A stretch of DNA of 64,000 nt from assembly GCF_003985145.1 (NCBI RefSeq), contig NZ_ML133522.1, positions 1-64,000 of the forward strand, in the 5' to 3' direction. Position 1 is the stretch's first letter; every line of letters begins with the position of its first letter. Under the pieces are notes generated by a model. That model had not been told where the DNA came from, searched no databases, and saw only the letters and a list, made by a program, of their open reading frames with translations. This document shows, in pieces, positions 27,190 to 36,950 of the stretch. Origin of the DNA: Rhizobium anhuiense. Lineage in GTDB: Bacteria; Pseudomonadota; Alphaproteobacteria; Rhizobiales; Rhizobiaceae. The position numbers and the translations under genes were made by a program.

Positions 27190-29466
27190 TTGCTATCGCC
27201 AGATAAACTTACGCCACGTATCGACCCCTCCCGCGATACCGGAAACGAAGCTGACTTCATCGATTTCGATAAGCTCATCGCAATTGCCCGCCGACAGTGG
27301 CGGATGGTTGCGGCGTGTGGTTTCGCCTTCGCCATTCTCGGCATTGTCTATGTGCTGACCTCGGTGCCGGTCTACACTGCCGATACAAGCGTGCTGATCG
27401 ACCGCAGCGACAACCAGGTGATCAACCAGCTGGCCGCTTTCGGTCAGATGGACGATGACGAAGGGACTGTCCTCAGTCAGGTCGAGTTGTTGAAGTCCGA
27501 CACGATCGCCTATGCCGTCGTCGACAAACTGAAACTCGTCGACAATCCGGTGTTCATGGCGCCGAAAAGCTCGCTTTTTTCCGTCTCGACGCTGAAATCC
27601 TTTGTGAATTTCCGGTCATGGTTTGCCGATGACGCAGTCGTCGCACCCGATCCGGAAATGAAGCGGCGAAGCGCTGCGGAGACCGTCGCAGGCAATATCG
27701 ATGTCGAACGCGTGGGCAAATCCTATGTGCTCGATGTCAGCTATACCTCGCAGTCGCCGGATCTGGCGCGTGATATCGCGGCTGCCATCGCCGACGTCTA
27801 TCTGGTTGACAAGCTCAATTCGAAATATGAGGCGACACGCCGGGCCGGCGAGTGGCTGCAGGAGCGTATCGAAGAGCTGCGTCAGCAAGCGCTGGACACC
27901 GACCTTGCGGTTCAGAAATTCCGCAGCGAGCATGGGCTTGTCGAGGCCGGCTCCGGTACACTGATCAGCGAGCAGCAGCTTTCCGAGATCAACACTCAAT
28001 TGATCAATGCACAGGCCGAGACGGCAAAGGCCGAGGCGAAATATGCCCGCGTCAAGTCGATCATCGATGCCAAGCAGACCGATGCGATCGTCACGGATGT
28101 GCTCGACAGCTCGATTTCGAACGACCTGCGCAAGAAATATCTGGAGGCTTCCAAGCTCGAGACCGAAATTGAAGCGCGGCTCGGTCCCGATCACGTCCAG
28201 GCTGTTCGGCTTCGTGCGGAAATGGAAGAATATAAACGGCTCATGTTCGATGAGTTGAACCGCATCGCCGAGAGCTACCAAAGCGAACTGCAGGTCGCGA
28301 AATCGCGCGAAAATTCCTTGCGCGACAGTGTGACACAGGCGACGGGCATTGCCGCAAGCGCCGGCGAAACGCAGGTGCAGCTTCGCGAACTCGAGCGTAC
28401 GCGCGATACCTACAAGAACCTCTACCAGAGCTTCCTGACGCGTTACCAGGAAGCCATTCAGCAGCAGAGCTTTCCGATCACCGCCGCACGCATCATCACG
28501 ACGGCGGAGACCCCGACGAAGCCGAGTGCTCCGAAGCGCGCCCTGGTCGTCGCTTTTGCGATGTTCCTGGGATGTGCAGTCGGAAGCGGCATAGGCGCTT
28601 TCCGCGAATTCCGGGATCGGTTCTTCCGCACCGGCGATGATGTCCGCGAGGTCCTCGACGTCGAGTCTCTCGGCGTCATGCCGCTGGTTGAAAATAACGT
28701 CGAGGATCCGACGCTCGTTGATCCCAGCAATCCACGCAGCATCGCCAGGGGCGGGAAGACCACGACCTATGTCGAGGAGCATCCGCTTTCGGCATTTGCC
28801 GAGACGCTTCGAAGCGCCAAGATTGCCATCGACCTCAGTGCAGCCGATCAGCGCTGCAAGGTCATCGGCGTCGTGTCGAGCTTGCCCGGCGAGGGTAAGT
28901 CGACGACATCCATCAATTTTGCCAAGCTTCTGGCAATGCAGGGTGCGCGTTGCTTGCTTATCGATGGCGACATGCGCAATCCCGGCGCCACCCGGGCGAT
29001 CGGCCGCCATGCCGAGGCCGGCTTGCTCGAGGCGATCGTCGATGGTCGTCCGCTCAAGGATCTGATCCTTCTCGATCCGAAAACTAAGCTTGCATTTTTG
29101 CCGACGGTGGCACGGTATCGTGTTCCGCACTCGTCGGAACTGCTTGCGTCACGCGGCATGGATCAGCTTCTTGAAACGGCGCGTCAAAGCTTCGACTATA
29201 TTATCGTTGACCTTCCACCCCTCGCGCCGGTTGTGGATGCGCGCGCAATCAATTCGAAGCTCGATGCGGTGGTTTTCGTTATCGAGTGGGGCAAGACGTC
29301 GCGCAAGGTCGTGCAGTCGACCCTGCTGTCCGAGCCGGAACTCTACGCGAAGTGCGTCGGCACCATATTGACCAAGGTCGACCCGTCGCAGATGAAACTT
29401 TACCGGACATTCGGTTCGAGCGAATATTATTATAAGCGTTATTCGCGATACTATACCGAAAGCTGA
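27190..29466 (+). CDS. Wzc-like polysaccharide co-polymerase / BY-type tyrosine autokinase
   Basis: 758 residues from TTG 27190, which has GGAGAT upstream. A Wzz domain with TM1 (~38-58) and TM2 (~450-470) brackets a long periplasmic coiled coil (~215-420). The cytoplasmic kinase has Walker A P566-G-E-G-K570-S-T, Walker A' LLIDGDMRN (589-597) and Walker B IIVDLPP (671-677). A C-terminal tyrosine cluster (Y746-748, Y751, Y754, Y755) is the usual autophosphorylation site. Such proteins set chain length and link polymerisation to export through the OPX channel. The S. meliloti counterpart is ExoP; R. leguminosarum has PssP. Confidence 0.93.
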   Translation: MLSPDKLTPRIDPSRDTGNEADFIDFDKLIAIARRQWRMVAACGFAFAILGIVYVLTSVPVYTADTSVLIDRSDNQVINQLAAFGQMDDDEGTVLSQVELLKSDTIAYAVVDKLKLVDNPVFMAPKSSLFSVSTLKSFVNFRSWFADDAVVAPDPEMKRRSAAETVAGNIDVERVGKSYVLDVSYTSQSPDLARDIAAAIADVYLVDKLNSKYEATRRAGEWLQERIEELRQQALDTDLAVQKFRSEHGLVEAGSGTLISEQQLSEINTQLINAQAETAKAEAKYARVKSIIDAKQTDAIVTDVLDSSISNDLRKKYLEASKLETEIEARLGPDHVQAVRLRAEMEEYKRLMFDELNRIAESYQSELQVAKSRENSLRDSVTQATGIAASAGETQVQLRELERTRDTYKNLYQSFLTRYQEAIQQQSFPITAARIITTAETPTKPSAPKRALVVAFAMFLGCAVGSGIGAFREFRDRFFRTGDDVREVLDVESLGVMPLVENNVEDPTLVDPSNPRSIARGGKTTTYVEEHPLSAFAETLRSAKIAIDLSAADQRCKVIGVVSSLPGEGKSTTSINFAKLLAMQGARCLLIDGDMRNPGATRAIGRHAEAGLLEAIVDGRPLKDLILLDPKTKLAFLPTVARYRVPHSSELLASRGMDQLLETARQSFDYIIVDLPPLAPVVDARAINSKLDAVVFVIEWGKTSRKVVQSTLLSEPELYAKCVGTILTKVDPSQMKLYRTFGSSEYYYKRYSRYYTES

Positions 29467-30170
29467 TGATCCGCAGTCAGTTCGTTTCGGTCAGCAGGAT
29501 CGCTTTCATCATCGTCACCGTCGTCTTTGTGATGCTGGCCGGTCGGGAGCTCTACGCTTCGATCAGAACGGCCAGCATCTCGATCGTCGCCGAAAGGATC
29601 GAGCACGGCGACACCGTAAGTGACGATGTCGTGACCAGATATGCGTCACGCAGTGCCGAGGTGGTTGACGAGCATTACTGCCGATCCGACATTGTGGCTG
29701 CTGGCGTGACCCTTGTTCTGGCGCAACTTGACCGCCAGAACGTTAATGTCAACTACGACGCCTGGGCCGCTGCGGCGTCGAGTGCGGACCGATACCTGCG
29801 GTATGCGCTTTCGTGCATGCCGACGAACAGCAATTTTTGGCTTCGTCTTGCGGCCGTGCAGTCGATCATCGCCGAAGAGCCGCTTTCGCTTGCGGGAATG
29901 ATGAAGCGTTCGGTCGCTCTCGCGCCTCACGACGAGTCGATGATTCTAACCCGGTTCTATTTCTGGAACGATTTTACCGATGCGACGCTTTTGGCGGCAA
30001 AGAGTGCCCTCGATAGCGATCTTATGACGATGCTGAAACGGGGCGATCGTTGCCGGGTCAACGCCACCATAAAAGAGATCAGCCCGCAACTCCGCCCTGT
30101 CTTCGATCGAACCTGGGCAGCCGTCGGTAATGGAGCGACAGCGCGATTTCGGCAACGCTGCCGCAAGTAA
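29466..30170 (+). CDS. Membrane-anchored helical-repeat protein, hypothetical
   Basis: 234 residues. The ATG shares one base with the Wzc-like stop codon, so the two are translationally coupled. An N-terminal membrane helix (~10-27: IAFIIVTVVFVMLAG) is followed by a periplasmic helical region resembling TPR units (ADRYLRYALSCMPTNSNFWLRLA) with four cysteines. No family recognised. Coupling to the kinase suggests it assists assembly or scaffolding of the export machine; this is inference. Confidence 0.7.
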   Translation: MIRSQFVSVSRIAFIIVTVVFVMLAGRELYASIRTASISIVAERIEHGDTVSDDVVTRYASRSAEVVDEHYCRSDIVAAGVTLVLAQLDRQNVNVNYDAWAAAASSADRYLRYALSCMPTNSNFWLRLAAVQSIIAEEPLSLAGMMKRSVALAPHDESMILTRFYFWNDFTDATLLAAKSALDSDLMTMLKRGDRCRVNATIKEISPQLRPVFDRTWAAVGNGATARFRQRCRK

Positions 30171-30237
30171 TCCGCCGGCAGTTTTTCCGAGAACAGTTCC
30201 AGATGCACGTCGGCTTTGGACCAAGTGTTTACGGGCA

Positions 30238-30266
30238 GCAACGCCCGCCGCTTAGGGGGGCGTTGC
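30238..30266. terminator. Hairpin between convergent genes
   Basis: GCAACGCCC-9 bases-GGGGGCGTTGC forms a strong stem between the Wzc-operon end and the Rap lectin stop. The T tracts are weak on both sides, so strength and direction are uncertain; it may serve both genes. Confidence 0.55.
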
Positions 30267-30289
30267 TCATTGGATTGCTTTATTGACGA

Positions 30290-30997
30290 TCAGACGCTGA
30301 CGCCCGAAACAAAATCCGTGCCCGTGATATTCAGCGTCAGAACGCCGACATCGGTGTGGCCTTCGCCGTCGGAGATCTTGTAATACTGGATGGTTTCCGT
30401 GACGTGATCGCCGGGGGCGATATCTGCAGCCAGATCATAAGTGAAGCTGCCGTCCGCCTTGACATGGAACGTGCCATAGGTGCCGGCGACGTCAGTCGTT
30501 GCGCTCGGGCTGCCGCTAACGTTCGTGCCGGCAAACTGGCGAAGAAAGAGATGACCATTGTCGCCGGCAATGTCGTTGTCCAGAACGTTGCCGCCGATGG
30601 CGCTGCCTTCGTTGAAGCTGTAGTGGTCGTCGACGGCGATCGGCTTCACCTGGGTTACGCCCTGAATATTCAGGGTAAACAGGCCGACGTCGGTATGACC
30701 TGCTCCGTCGGAAATCTTGTAGGAGACCTTCTCCTGAAGCAGTTCACCATTGGTGAAGTTGACCTTGGCAGCGTCGCTCAGGACATAGGTGTAGCTGCCG
30801 TCCGGCTTGACGAAGAAGGTGCCGTAGTCGCCCTGGATTTCGGTGACCTGGCTGTTGCCTTGCTTGGCGCCAACGCTTTGCTGGTCGAAGAAGCGAAGGA
30901 ACAGGTTGCCGTCGGAGGTATCGTTGGCAAGCAAATTCCCCGAGATGGCGTCAGTTTCCAAGAATGTTGCAGTATCATCGGTTGCATGAATGGCCAT
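30290..30997 (-). CDS. Rap-type secreted lectin with two cadherin-like (Ra) domains, RapA-like
   Basis: 235 residues, no signal peptide. Two repeats (~1-112 and ~115-230) share the pattern NLLANDTSDGNLFLRFF / NVLDNDIAGDNGHLFLRQF, then YGTF.VK.DGS.TY, then KISDG.GHTDVG..TLNI. This is the Ra/cadherin-like domain of Rhizobium-adhering proteins; the size fits RapA (~24 kDa). R. leguminosarum RapA2 is a calcium-dependent lectin for acidic EPS exported by the type I system PrsDE. The C-terminus (VSGVSV) is hydrophobic, as type I signals often are. A type I ATPase and adaptor lie 3 kb away, divergently oriented. Confidence 0.88.
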   Translation of the reverse strand: MAIHATDDTATFLETDAISGNLLANDTSDGNLFLRFFDQQSVGAKQGNSQVTEIQGDYGTFFVKPDGSYTYVLSDAAKVNFTNGELLQEKVSYKISDGAGHTDVGLFTLNIQGVTQVKPIAVDDHYSFNEGSAIGGNVLDNDIAGDNGHLFLRQFAGTNVSGSPSATTDVAGTYGTFHVKADGSFTYDLAADIAPGDHVTETIQYYKISDGEGHTDVGVLTLNITGTDFVSGVSV

Positions 30998-30999
30998 TA

Positions 31000-31679
31000 A
31001 TGTCTCTCCTTGAATTGTTCTTCACTGGTCAATTCTGACCTTTAGCGAGCGGCTCGATTAAGGATATCTTAATACAGAGAGTCAAGGGCGTAATTAACAG
31101 GAGATGAACATTTTCGGGTGTATCGTGTAATAATGACACACGTACAATGTGCACAAGACGATGAAACGCCTGGTTATTATTTCATTAATAATAAGTGAAA
31201 ACGCCGATGTGTAGACATGAATTCATATTTCTTCAGGGTGTAAGAATCTTTATTCAAAAGCAATTTATAAGAATACGAATCCAGGCTGATGCGCAGATGA
31301 AATTTCGATATAACCACTTCGGATTATCGATGTGGCGGTTCGATCTTGTTCGACTAGCCTCAGCTTGGCGCTTTCGATCCGCCGAAGTAACTGATGTCAT
31401 TTCCTTGTCACATATGTTTACCAAGTAACGTTTCTTGCTGATCGAAATTCTGCCGAGTGACCTTGAAGATAGACTTACATCCTCTACAGGTGTGAGGTAA
31501 CGGATCTCGCAATTGTGCGGTGCACCTTTGTTGCAACGCGATATATTCAATACATAAAGATGTTTATGTGGAAGGCGTAAGAATTATTGCGAGATGTCAC
31601 GCATTTTAGTGTTTCATTTTAGCAGGCAGAGAGAGATGCGCGATTAAAAGATTTTCCAATACCTTTGGGAGATCGCAGC
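31000..31679. other. AT-rich divergent regulatory region
   Basis: About 680 bases between the divergent Rap lectin and beta-helix genes. Base composition is clearly lower in GC than the flanking genes. Short frames inside have no ribosome site or sensible composition. It probably carries both promoters and long untranslated leaders. Confidence 0.55.
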
Positions 31680-33305
31680 ATGACCGTCTATTACGTGAAT
31701 TCAGCAACAGGGTCCGACCACAATAGCGGAACCAGCGAGAGTTCAGCTTTTGCGACGTTATCTGCCGTCGAATCCTTGAGGCTGAACCCCGGCGACAGCG
31801 TGCTGCTTGCTGCCGGAAGCGTATTCAATGAACAGTTCGACCTGAAATATTCAGGCAGCATTACCGCTCCGATCACGATCGGCAGCTACGGTATCGGCGA
31901 TGCGCCGGTCATTCACAGCAGCAATGATGGCATCCACGGTTCCAAGGCTTCGAATATCGTCATCGAGAATATCAAGATCGCCGATACCGGCGCCAATGCG
32001 ATATATGCAGGGAATGTGTCGAACTGGACGGTGCGCAACGTCGAGGTGACCAATACGGGCCTTTCTGGAAAGCCCGGCTCGATCAGCTTCCAAAGCAGCC
32101 AAAACATCACGATTGAGAACAGCACCCTGACCGGCGTACATGCCGATGGCATTTGGATGGACAAGGTCAACGGTGTCACCCTGATCAACAATACCGTCAC
32201 CAACAGCCAGGGTGCAGCAGCAGACGCCATCCAACTCAACAACAGCAGCAATATCCTGGTCAAGGACAATCATCTGGAGCAGACGGAGACCAACAGCGCC
32301 AAGGGTGTCCTTGTGCTGGTTCGGGCTGTAAATGCCGTGGTCGAGGGCAACACGCTGGTCGGAGGCGGCTTTGGGTTGAGTGCTCAGGCAGGCACGAACA
32401 TCGCCATCCATGACAATGATATCTCGGGATACGGCGGTTATAGCTGGTCCTACGGCATCGGCCTTGGCGATCAGGGTGACGCCAAGAACTATGATATCAG
32501 CGGAAATTATGTACATGGTGGCGTGTATGGCGTCCTCGTCAGCGCCGCTGGCAATCCCAGCTATATCCGTGAGAACATCGATATCCATGACAATGTCTTT
32601 GACGACCTGTCTTCGTCAGCGCTGAAGGTTGACAGGCCTGCATCAGGGTCCTTCTATGACAATATCATCGACAGCTTGGTCTCGACGCTGACGATGCCGG
32701 CAGCAATTGCTGCTCAGAACACGTTCTCGATCGGCGAAAACAAAACGCTCGAACAAGCGCAGGCCGAACTCGACAGCGCCGCTGGCAGCACAAGCAGCGA
32801 TACGTCATCGAACAATGAGCAGACGCCCGCAGTGCCCGTCGTCGAGCAGCATGTGGAAGCGCCGGCGCAGCCGCAGACAAGCACCCCGCCGGCTACGACC
32901 GAAACGCCTACCGCCACGGTGGCTGCGGCCGTCGTTCCGAAGATTGTCGCGGTCCATGACAGCCTGAAGATCTCGGCCGACACCGGCAGCGCCTATCACG
33001 GCAATCTCCTTGAGAACGACAGTGCCGTCAACGGGACCGTGCTGCTGCGGCGTTTCGGTGACAGCGCGGTGGACAAGCATGGCCTGACGCTGACCGGGAA
33101 ATACGGCGTCATCCATGTCGACAGCGATGGCGACTATACCTATACGGTCGATGCCGCTAAACTCGCCGGCCTTAGCGGAAAAGTCAGCGAATCCTTCCAG
33201 TACAAGATTTCAGATGGTGCGTCGCACATCGATACGGACTCGTTGAGCGTTGGCATCAATGTGGACGCGTTCCATAGCAGCCAGGCTTCGCACCTGCTGG
33301 TCTGA
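31680..33305 (+). CDS. Secreted right-handed beta-helix protein with C-terminal Ra/cadherin-like domain, candidate EPS lyase
   Basis: 541 residues from ATG 31680 (GGGAG, 8-base spacer); a TTG five codons earlier is disfavoured. Residues ~1-330 are a parallel beta-helix (repeats such as NITIENSTLTGVHADGIWMDKVNGVTLINNTVTNS in pattern). A Pro/Thr/Glu-rich linker at ~365-425 follows. The last ~115 residues (~425-535) repeat the Ra domain of the neighbouring lectin: NLLENDSAVNGTVLLRRFG, YGVIHVDSDGDYTYTVD, YKISDG. The Rhizobium PlyA/PlyB EPS glycanases are secreted beta-helix proteins of this kind. No signal peptide; type I export is inferred. Catalytic residues were not identified. Confidence 0.82.
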   Translation: MTVYYVNSATGSDHNSGTSESSAFATLSAVESLRLNPGDSVLLAAGSVFNEQFDLKYSGSITAPITIGSYGIGDAPVIHSSNDGIHGSKASNIVIENIKIADTGANAIYAGNVSNWTVRNVEVTNTGLSGKPGSISFQSSQNITIENSTLTGVHADGIWMDKVNGVTLINNTVTNSQGAAADAIQLNNSSNILVKDNHLEQTETNSAKGVLVLVRAVNAVVEGNTLVGGGFGLSAQAGTNIAIHDNDISGYGGYSWSYGIGLGDQGDAKNYDISGNYVHGGVYGVLVSAAGNPSYIRENIDIHDNVFDDLSSSALKVDRPASGSFYDNIIDSLVSTLTMPAAIAAQNTFSIGENKTLEQAQAELDSAAGSTSSDTSSNNEQTPAVPVVEQHVEAPAQPQTSTPPATTETPTATVAAAVVPKIVAVHDSLKISADTGSAYHGNLLENDSAVNGTVLLRRFGDSAVDKHGLTLTGKYGVIHVDSDGDYTYTVDAAKLAGLSGKVSESFQYKISDGASHIDTDSLSVGINVDAFHSSQASHLLV

Positions 33306-33797
33306 GTCCCGCCAATGCCAGAGAGTGTCGGTCGTCTTCGGCCGGCCGACCGTTCCCGGCTTGAAGGCCCGATCATGAATTGATGTCGGGGGTCGGGACC
33401 GGGGAGCTAGTCGATGACAAAAGATTTCCGCCGTTCATCAGAAGAATAAACTATAGGTCGAATTTATAGTTAATAGCCTAGTAAACATCCGGTCTATGCG
33501 CGCGACACGTTCATCTTTCTGAGCCGTTATTGGGCGGTTTGCGATTTTCACTTGCTTCGGCCGGTGTATTTAGCGTAGCGTTAGGCTAGAATCCCTGAAA
33601 TCGCTCGCTATAAATTGGAATATTTGGTCACTTTTCGGTTGGATTCATGCAATAAGCTATGGGCTTGCAAGCGGAGTTCGGCGCCGACGCCGGGATCCAA
33701 AGGCAGTCGTGTGATTGATCGGGCTTGATGGACCCGTAGCTGCGGTGCGCGCTCGCATATTTGCTTGTGTGCGATGCAGTAAGAGAGGGATTATTTC
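33306..33797. other. Gene-free leader of the type I secretion operon
   Basis: About 490 bases. A GC-rich imperfect hairpin (GGTCG..CGGCCGGCCGACC) just past the beta-helix gene may end its transcript. The rest is AT-richer, presumably promoter sequence for the secretion genes. No coding frame is supported. Confidence 0.5.
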
Positions 33798-35564
33798 GTG
33801 TTTCAGAGTTCAGCAGCGGATGTCAACGAGCCGTCCAAAGCCTTGCGGAAATGCAAGGGAGGGCTTGTCTTCATTGGTATAGCAAGCGCGCTTGTCAACA
33901 TCCTTTATCTTACAAGTTCGTTCTTTATGCTTGAGGTATATGACCGCGTCATACCCAGCAAAAGCATACCGACGCTGGCGGCTTTGGCAATACTTGCGCT
34001 CTTTCTCTACGCTTTTCAGGGGGCGTTCGAAGTCCTGCGCAGCAGGATGTTGGTGCGCGTTGCCGGCGCGCTCGACGAGATGACCAACGGACGTGTGTTC
34101 CGGGCGCTCATCAAGGCACCGTTGAAGGTCAAAATCGGCGGGGACGGGCTTCAGCCATTGCGCGATTTTGACCAGATCAGAACCTTCCTGTCCGGCATGG
34201 GCCCGACGGCGATGTTCGATCTGCCCTGGCTTCCGTTCTATATTGTGATCTGTTTCCTGTTCCATCCGGCGATCGGATATATCGCGATCGGCGGATCGCT
34301 GGTTCTCGCCATCCTGACGTTCATGACCAACCAGGGAACGCGCACGCTCTCAAAACAGCAATCCGAAGCCGCCAATATGCGCAATGCCTTTGCGCAGAGC
34401 TCGATCCGTAACTCGGAGGTCATTCATGCCATGGGCATGGCCGGCACCATGGGTGAAATCTGGGATCGCAAAAACGCGGAATATCGCAGCATCACCCGGC
34501 AAGCTTCGGATGTCGGCAACGGCTATGCGACGCTGTCGAAGATTTTCCGTATTGCCCTGCAATCGGGAACGCTGGCGACCGGCGCGATCCTGGTCATCCA
34601 GGGGCAGGCGTCCTCGGGCATTATCATTGCGGGTTCGATCCTGACGTCTCGGGCTCTGGCGCCTGTGGAAGCGGCGATCGGAAATTGGCGCGGTTTCGTT
34701 TCCGCCCAGCAGAGTTGGGCGCGGCTGTCGAACCTGTTGAAGACAATTCCGGAGATTCCGACTCCGCTTGCGCTTGCGGCTCCGACCAAGCAGGTCACGG
34801 TCGAGGGGGTGGCAAGCGGGCCGCCGGCGGGCCAGCGCCTCGTCATTTCCGATGTCAGCTTCGGCCTGAGGGCAGGAAGCGCGCTTGGGATCATCGGTTA
34901 CAGCGCCTCGGGCAAGTCGTCCCTGGCTCGGGCGATGATGGGGATTTGGCCGACCGTCAGAGGATCCATTCGTCTCGATGGCGCAGCACTCGACCAATGG
35001 GATGGCGACGCACTTGGCCGGCATATCGGTTATCTCCCACAGGACGTGGAGCTTTTCTCAGGAACCGTCGCGCAGAATATCTGCCGTTTTGCGAAGGAAA
35101 TGTCGCCTGAGGCGGTGGTAGCCGCGGCGCGGGCGGCGCGTGTTCACGATCTCATTCTTCGTCTGCCGAACGGTTATGAAACCGAGATCGGCGAAGGCGG
35201 TGCTGCGCTTTCCGCCGGCCAGAGGCAGCGTATCGCACTTGCAAGAGCCCTTTACGGTGAACCATTCCTCGTCGTGCTCGACGAACCCAACTCCAATCTC
35301 GACGAGGAAGGCGAGCGGGCGCTGAGTGCCGCGATCATGAGCGTGCGTGCACGCGGCGGCATCGTCGTCGTCATCGCGCATCGATCCGGCGTTCTGGCGG
35401 TGTGCGACTTCGTGCTGATGATGCAGGACGGCCGGATGATCGCATTCGGTCCCAAAGAGGAAGTTATGGCGCGGGTTAGCCGACCGGAAACGGCGCGCAC
35501 GCCGATTGCCGAGCGCGTGGCTCAGCTCAAAGTCGTCGTCGACGGCATGAATGCGGCCGAATAG
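33798..35564 (+). CDS. prsD: Type I secretion ATPase/permease, PrsD-like
   Basis: 588 residues from GTG 33798 (GAGGG upstream). An N-terminal membrane domain with ~6 helices (20-295) and a C-terminal ATPase: Walker A G367-YSAS-GK373-SS, signature LSAGQ (471-475), Walker B LVVLDEP (491-497). This is the PrtD-type layout of proteinase/RTX exporters. Walker A has Tyr-Ser-Ala where most relatives have Pro-Ser-Gly. It should export signal-less proteins such as the Rap lectin and the beta-helix protein. The required TolC-like outer membrane channel is not in the window. Calling it PrsD itself rather than a paralogue is inference. Confidence 0.85.
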   Translation: MFQSSAADVNEPSKALRKCKGGLVFIGIASALVNILYLTSSFFMLEVYDRVIPSKSIPTLAALAILALFLYAFQGAFEVLRSRMLVRVAGALDEMTNGRVFRALIKAPLKVKIGGDGLQPLRDFDQIRTFLSGMGPTAMFDLPWLPFYIVICFLFHPAIGYIAIGGSLVLAILTFMTNQGTRTLSKQQSEAANMRNAFAQSSIRNSEVIHAMGMAGTMGEIWDRKNAEYRSITRQASDVGNGYATLSKIFRIALQSGTLATGAILVIQGQASSGIIIAGSILTSRALAPVEAAIGNWRGFVSAQQSWARLSNLLKTIPEIPTPLALAAPTKQVTVEGVASGPPAGQRLVISDVSFGLRAGSALGIIGYSASGKSSLARAMMGIWPTVRGSIRLDGAALDQWDGDALGRHIGYLPQDVELFSGTVAQNICRFAKEMSPEAVVAAARAARVHDLILRLPNGYETEIGEGGAALSAGQRQRIALARALYGEPFLVVLDEPNSNLDEEGERALSAAIMSVRARGGIVVVIAHRSGVLAVCDFVLMMQDGRMIAFGPKEEVMARVSRPETARTPIAERVAQLKVVVDGMNAAE

Positions 35565-35579
35565 GCCGGAGGGAAGATT

Positions 35580-36890
35580 GTGACTAAGCTTATCAGTGAA
35601 TCCAGGCGTTCTCTTAATCGCCATGTCGCGGTTGTCGGCGCATTGTCGATAGCCCTCGTTTGCGGCATTGGCGGTTGGGCGGCGACGACAGAGCTTTCGA
35701 GCGCAGTCATCGGCGAGGGCGTGGTTGTCGTCAACGGCGATGTCAAGAAAATCCAGCATCTGACTGGCGGCATCGTGTCGGAACTTCTGGTCTCCGAAAA
35801 TGACCACGTGTCGGCCGGGCAGGTCCTGATACGGCTCGATGGAACGTCGACGAGAGCGAACCTTTCGATCGTCGAAAGCACGCTCGCCCAGCTCTATGCG
35901 CGCCGCGCCCGTCTGAAGGCGGAACGGATCGGTGCCGATTCGTTCGAGGTTCAGGAGAACATCAGCGATCTCACATCATCCGGCACAGCCGCGCAGGATC
36001 TTCTCGATGGCGAGCGGAAACTGTTCGACAGCCGCAGGTCGGCGCTTATCGGAATGAAGAGCCAGTTGGCGTCGCGCAAGGATCAGCTGGCCGAGCAGGT
36101 CAAAGGGTTGGTCGTTCAGATCAATGCCACCAACGATTCCCTGGGTTTGATCGAAGAGGAGCTCGAAGGAGTCGACACTCTCTACAAGAAGGGGCTCGTA
36201 ACGCTTCAGCGTTTGAATCAGCTCAAGCGCGCGCGCGCCGATCTCCAGGGCAATAGTGGCCAGGAAATTGCCGCAAAGGCGGAAGCCGAAGGCAAGGCGA
36301 TCGAGATCGATCGTCAGTCGATTCAGCTGGACGAGGATCGTCGTTCGGAGATCGCAAAGGATCTGACCGACGTCGAGGCGAAGATAGCCGAAAATGAAGA
36401 GCGCCGTGGGGCCGCGGTCGACCAACTCCGCCGTCTCGACATTACCGCGCCGCTGAGCGGGCGGGTTCACGAACTTTCGGTCCACACGGTCAATGGCGTC
36501 ATCGATCCGGGCCAGACGCTGATGCTCGTCGTCCCTGAAAATGACGACCTTACGGTTGAGGCGAAAGTCGCTACTCGCGATATCGATCAGGTTCACGTCG
36601 GCCAATTCGTCGATGTGCGATTCAGCGCCTTTGATCAGCGCACGACGCCCGATGTGCGTGGCGAGATCACCTCCATTGCGCCTGATATCGTCAAGGATGA
36701 ACGGACCGGCATCAGCTACTATCCTCTTCGCGTCAAGCCGGAGGCTGCGAGCATCGCGAAGCTGAAGTCAATAAAGCTCTATCCCGGCATGCCGGCTGAA
36801 GTCTTTATCAAGATCGGCGACAGGACGGTTATCTCCTATCTCACGAAGCCGCTGACCGATCAGATGCAGCACGTATTTCGTGAGGAGTGA
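35580..36890 (+). CDS. prsE: HlyD-family type I secretion adaptor, PrsE-like
   Basis: 436 residues from GTG 35580, with GGAGGG 6 bases upstream and 15 bases after the ATPase stop. One N-terminal membrane helix (~17-38), a lipoyl half (GGIVSELLVSENDHVSAGQ), a coiled-coil hairpin (~95-290), the second half (LDITAPLSGRVHELSV) and a C-terminal beta-barrel. Length and order match PrtE/HlyD adaptors (TIGR01843-type). It bridges the inner-membrane ATPase to an outer-membrane channel. Confidence 0.88.
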   Translation: MTKLISESRRSLNRHVAVVGALSIALVCGIGGWAATTELSSAVIGEGVVVVNGDVKKIQHLTGGIVSELLVSENDHVSAGQVLIRLDGTSTRANLSIVESTLAQLYARRARLKAERIGADSFEVQENISDLTSSGTAAQDLLDGERKLFDSRRSALIGMKSQLASRKDQLAEQVKGLVVQINATNDSLGLIEEELEGVDTLYKKGLVTLQRLNQLKRARADLQGNSGQEIAAKAEAEGKAIEIDRQSIQLDEDRRSEIAKDLTDVEAKIAENEERRGAAVDQLRRLDITAPLSGRVHELSVHTVNGVIDPGQTLMLVVPENDDLTVEAKVATRDIDQVHVGQFVDVRFSAFDQRTTPDVRGEITSIAPDIVKDERTGISYYPLRVKPEAASIAKLKSIKLYPGMPAEVFIKIGDRTVISYLTKPLTDQMQHVFREE

Positions 36891-36950
36891 TTGGCGGTCG
36901 TATCGGATCGCCAAGAACGCCAACGTTTCAAAGTAGCCGTTGTCATCCGC

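Noticed and set aside
27616..29130. 504-residue minus-strand open frame opposite the Wzc-like kinase
   Set aside because: The plus strand carries all BY-kinase motifs; the antisense frame has no start site or known motif.
31195..31550. Short frames on both strands in the gap before the beta-helix gene
   Set aside because: No ribosome site, no signal peptide or domain, and AT-rich composition typical of a regulatory region.
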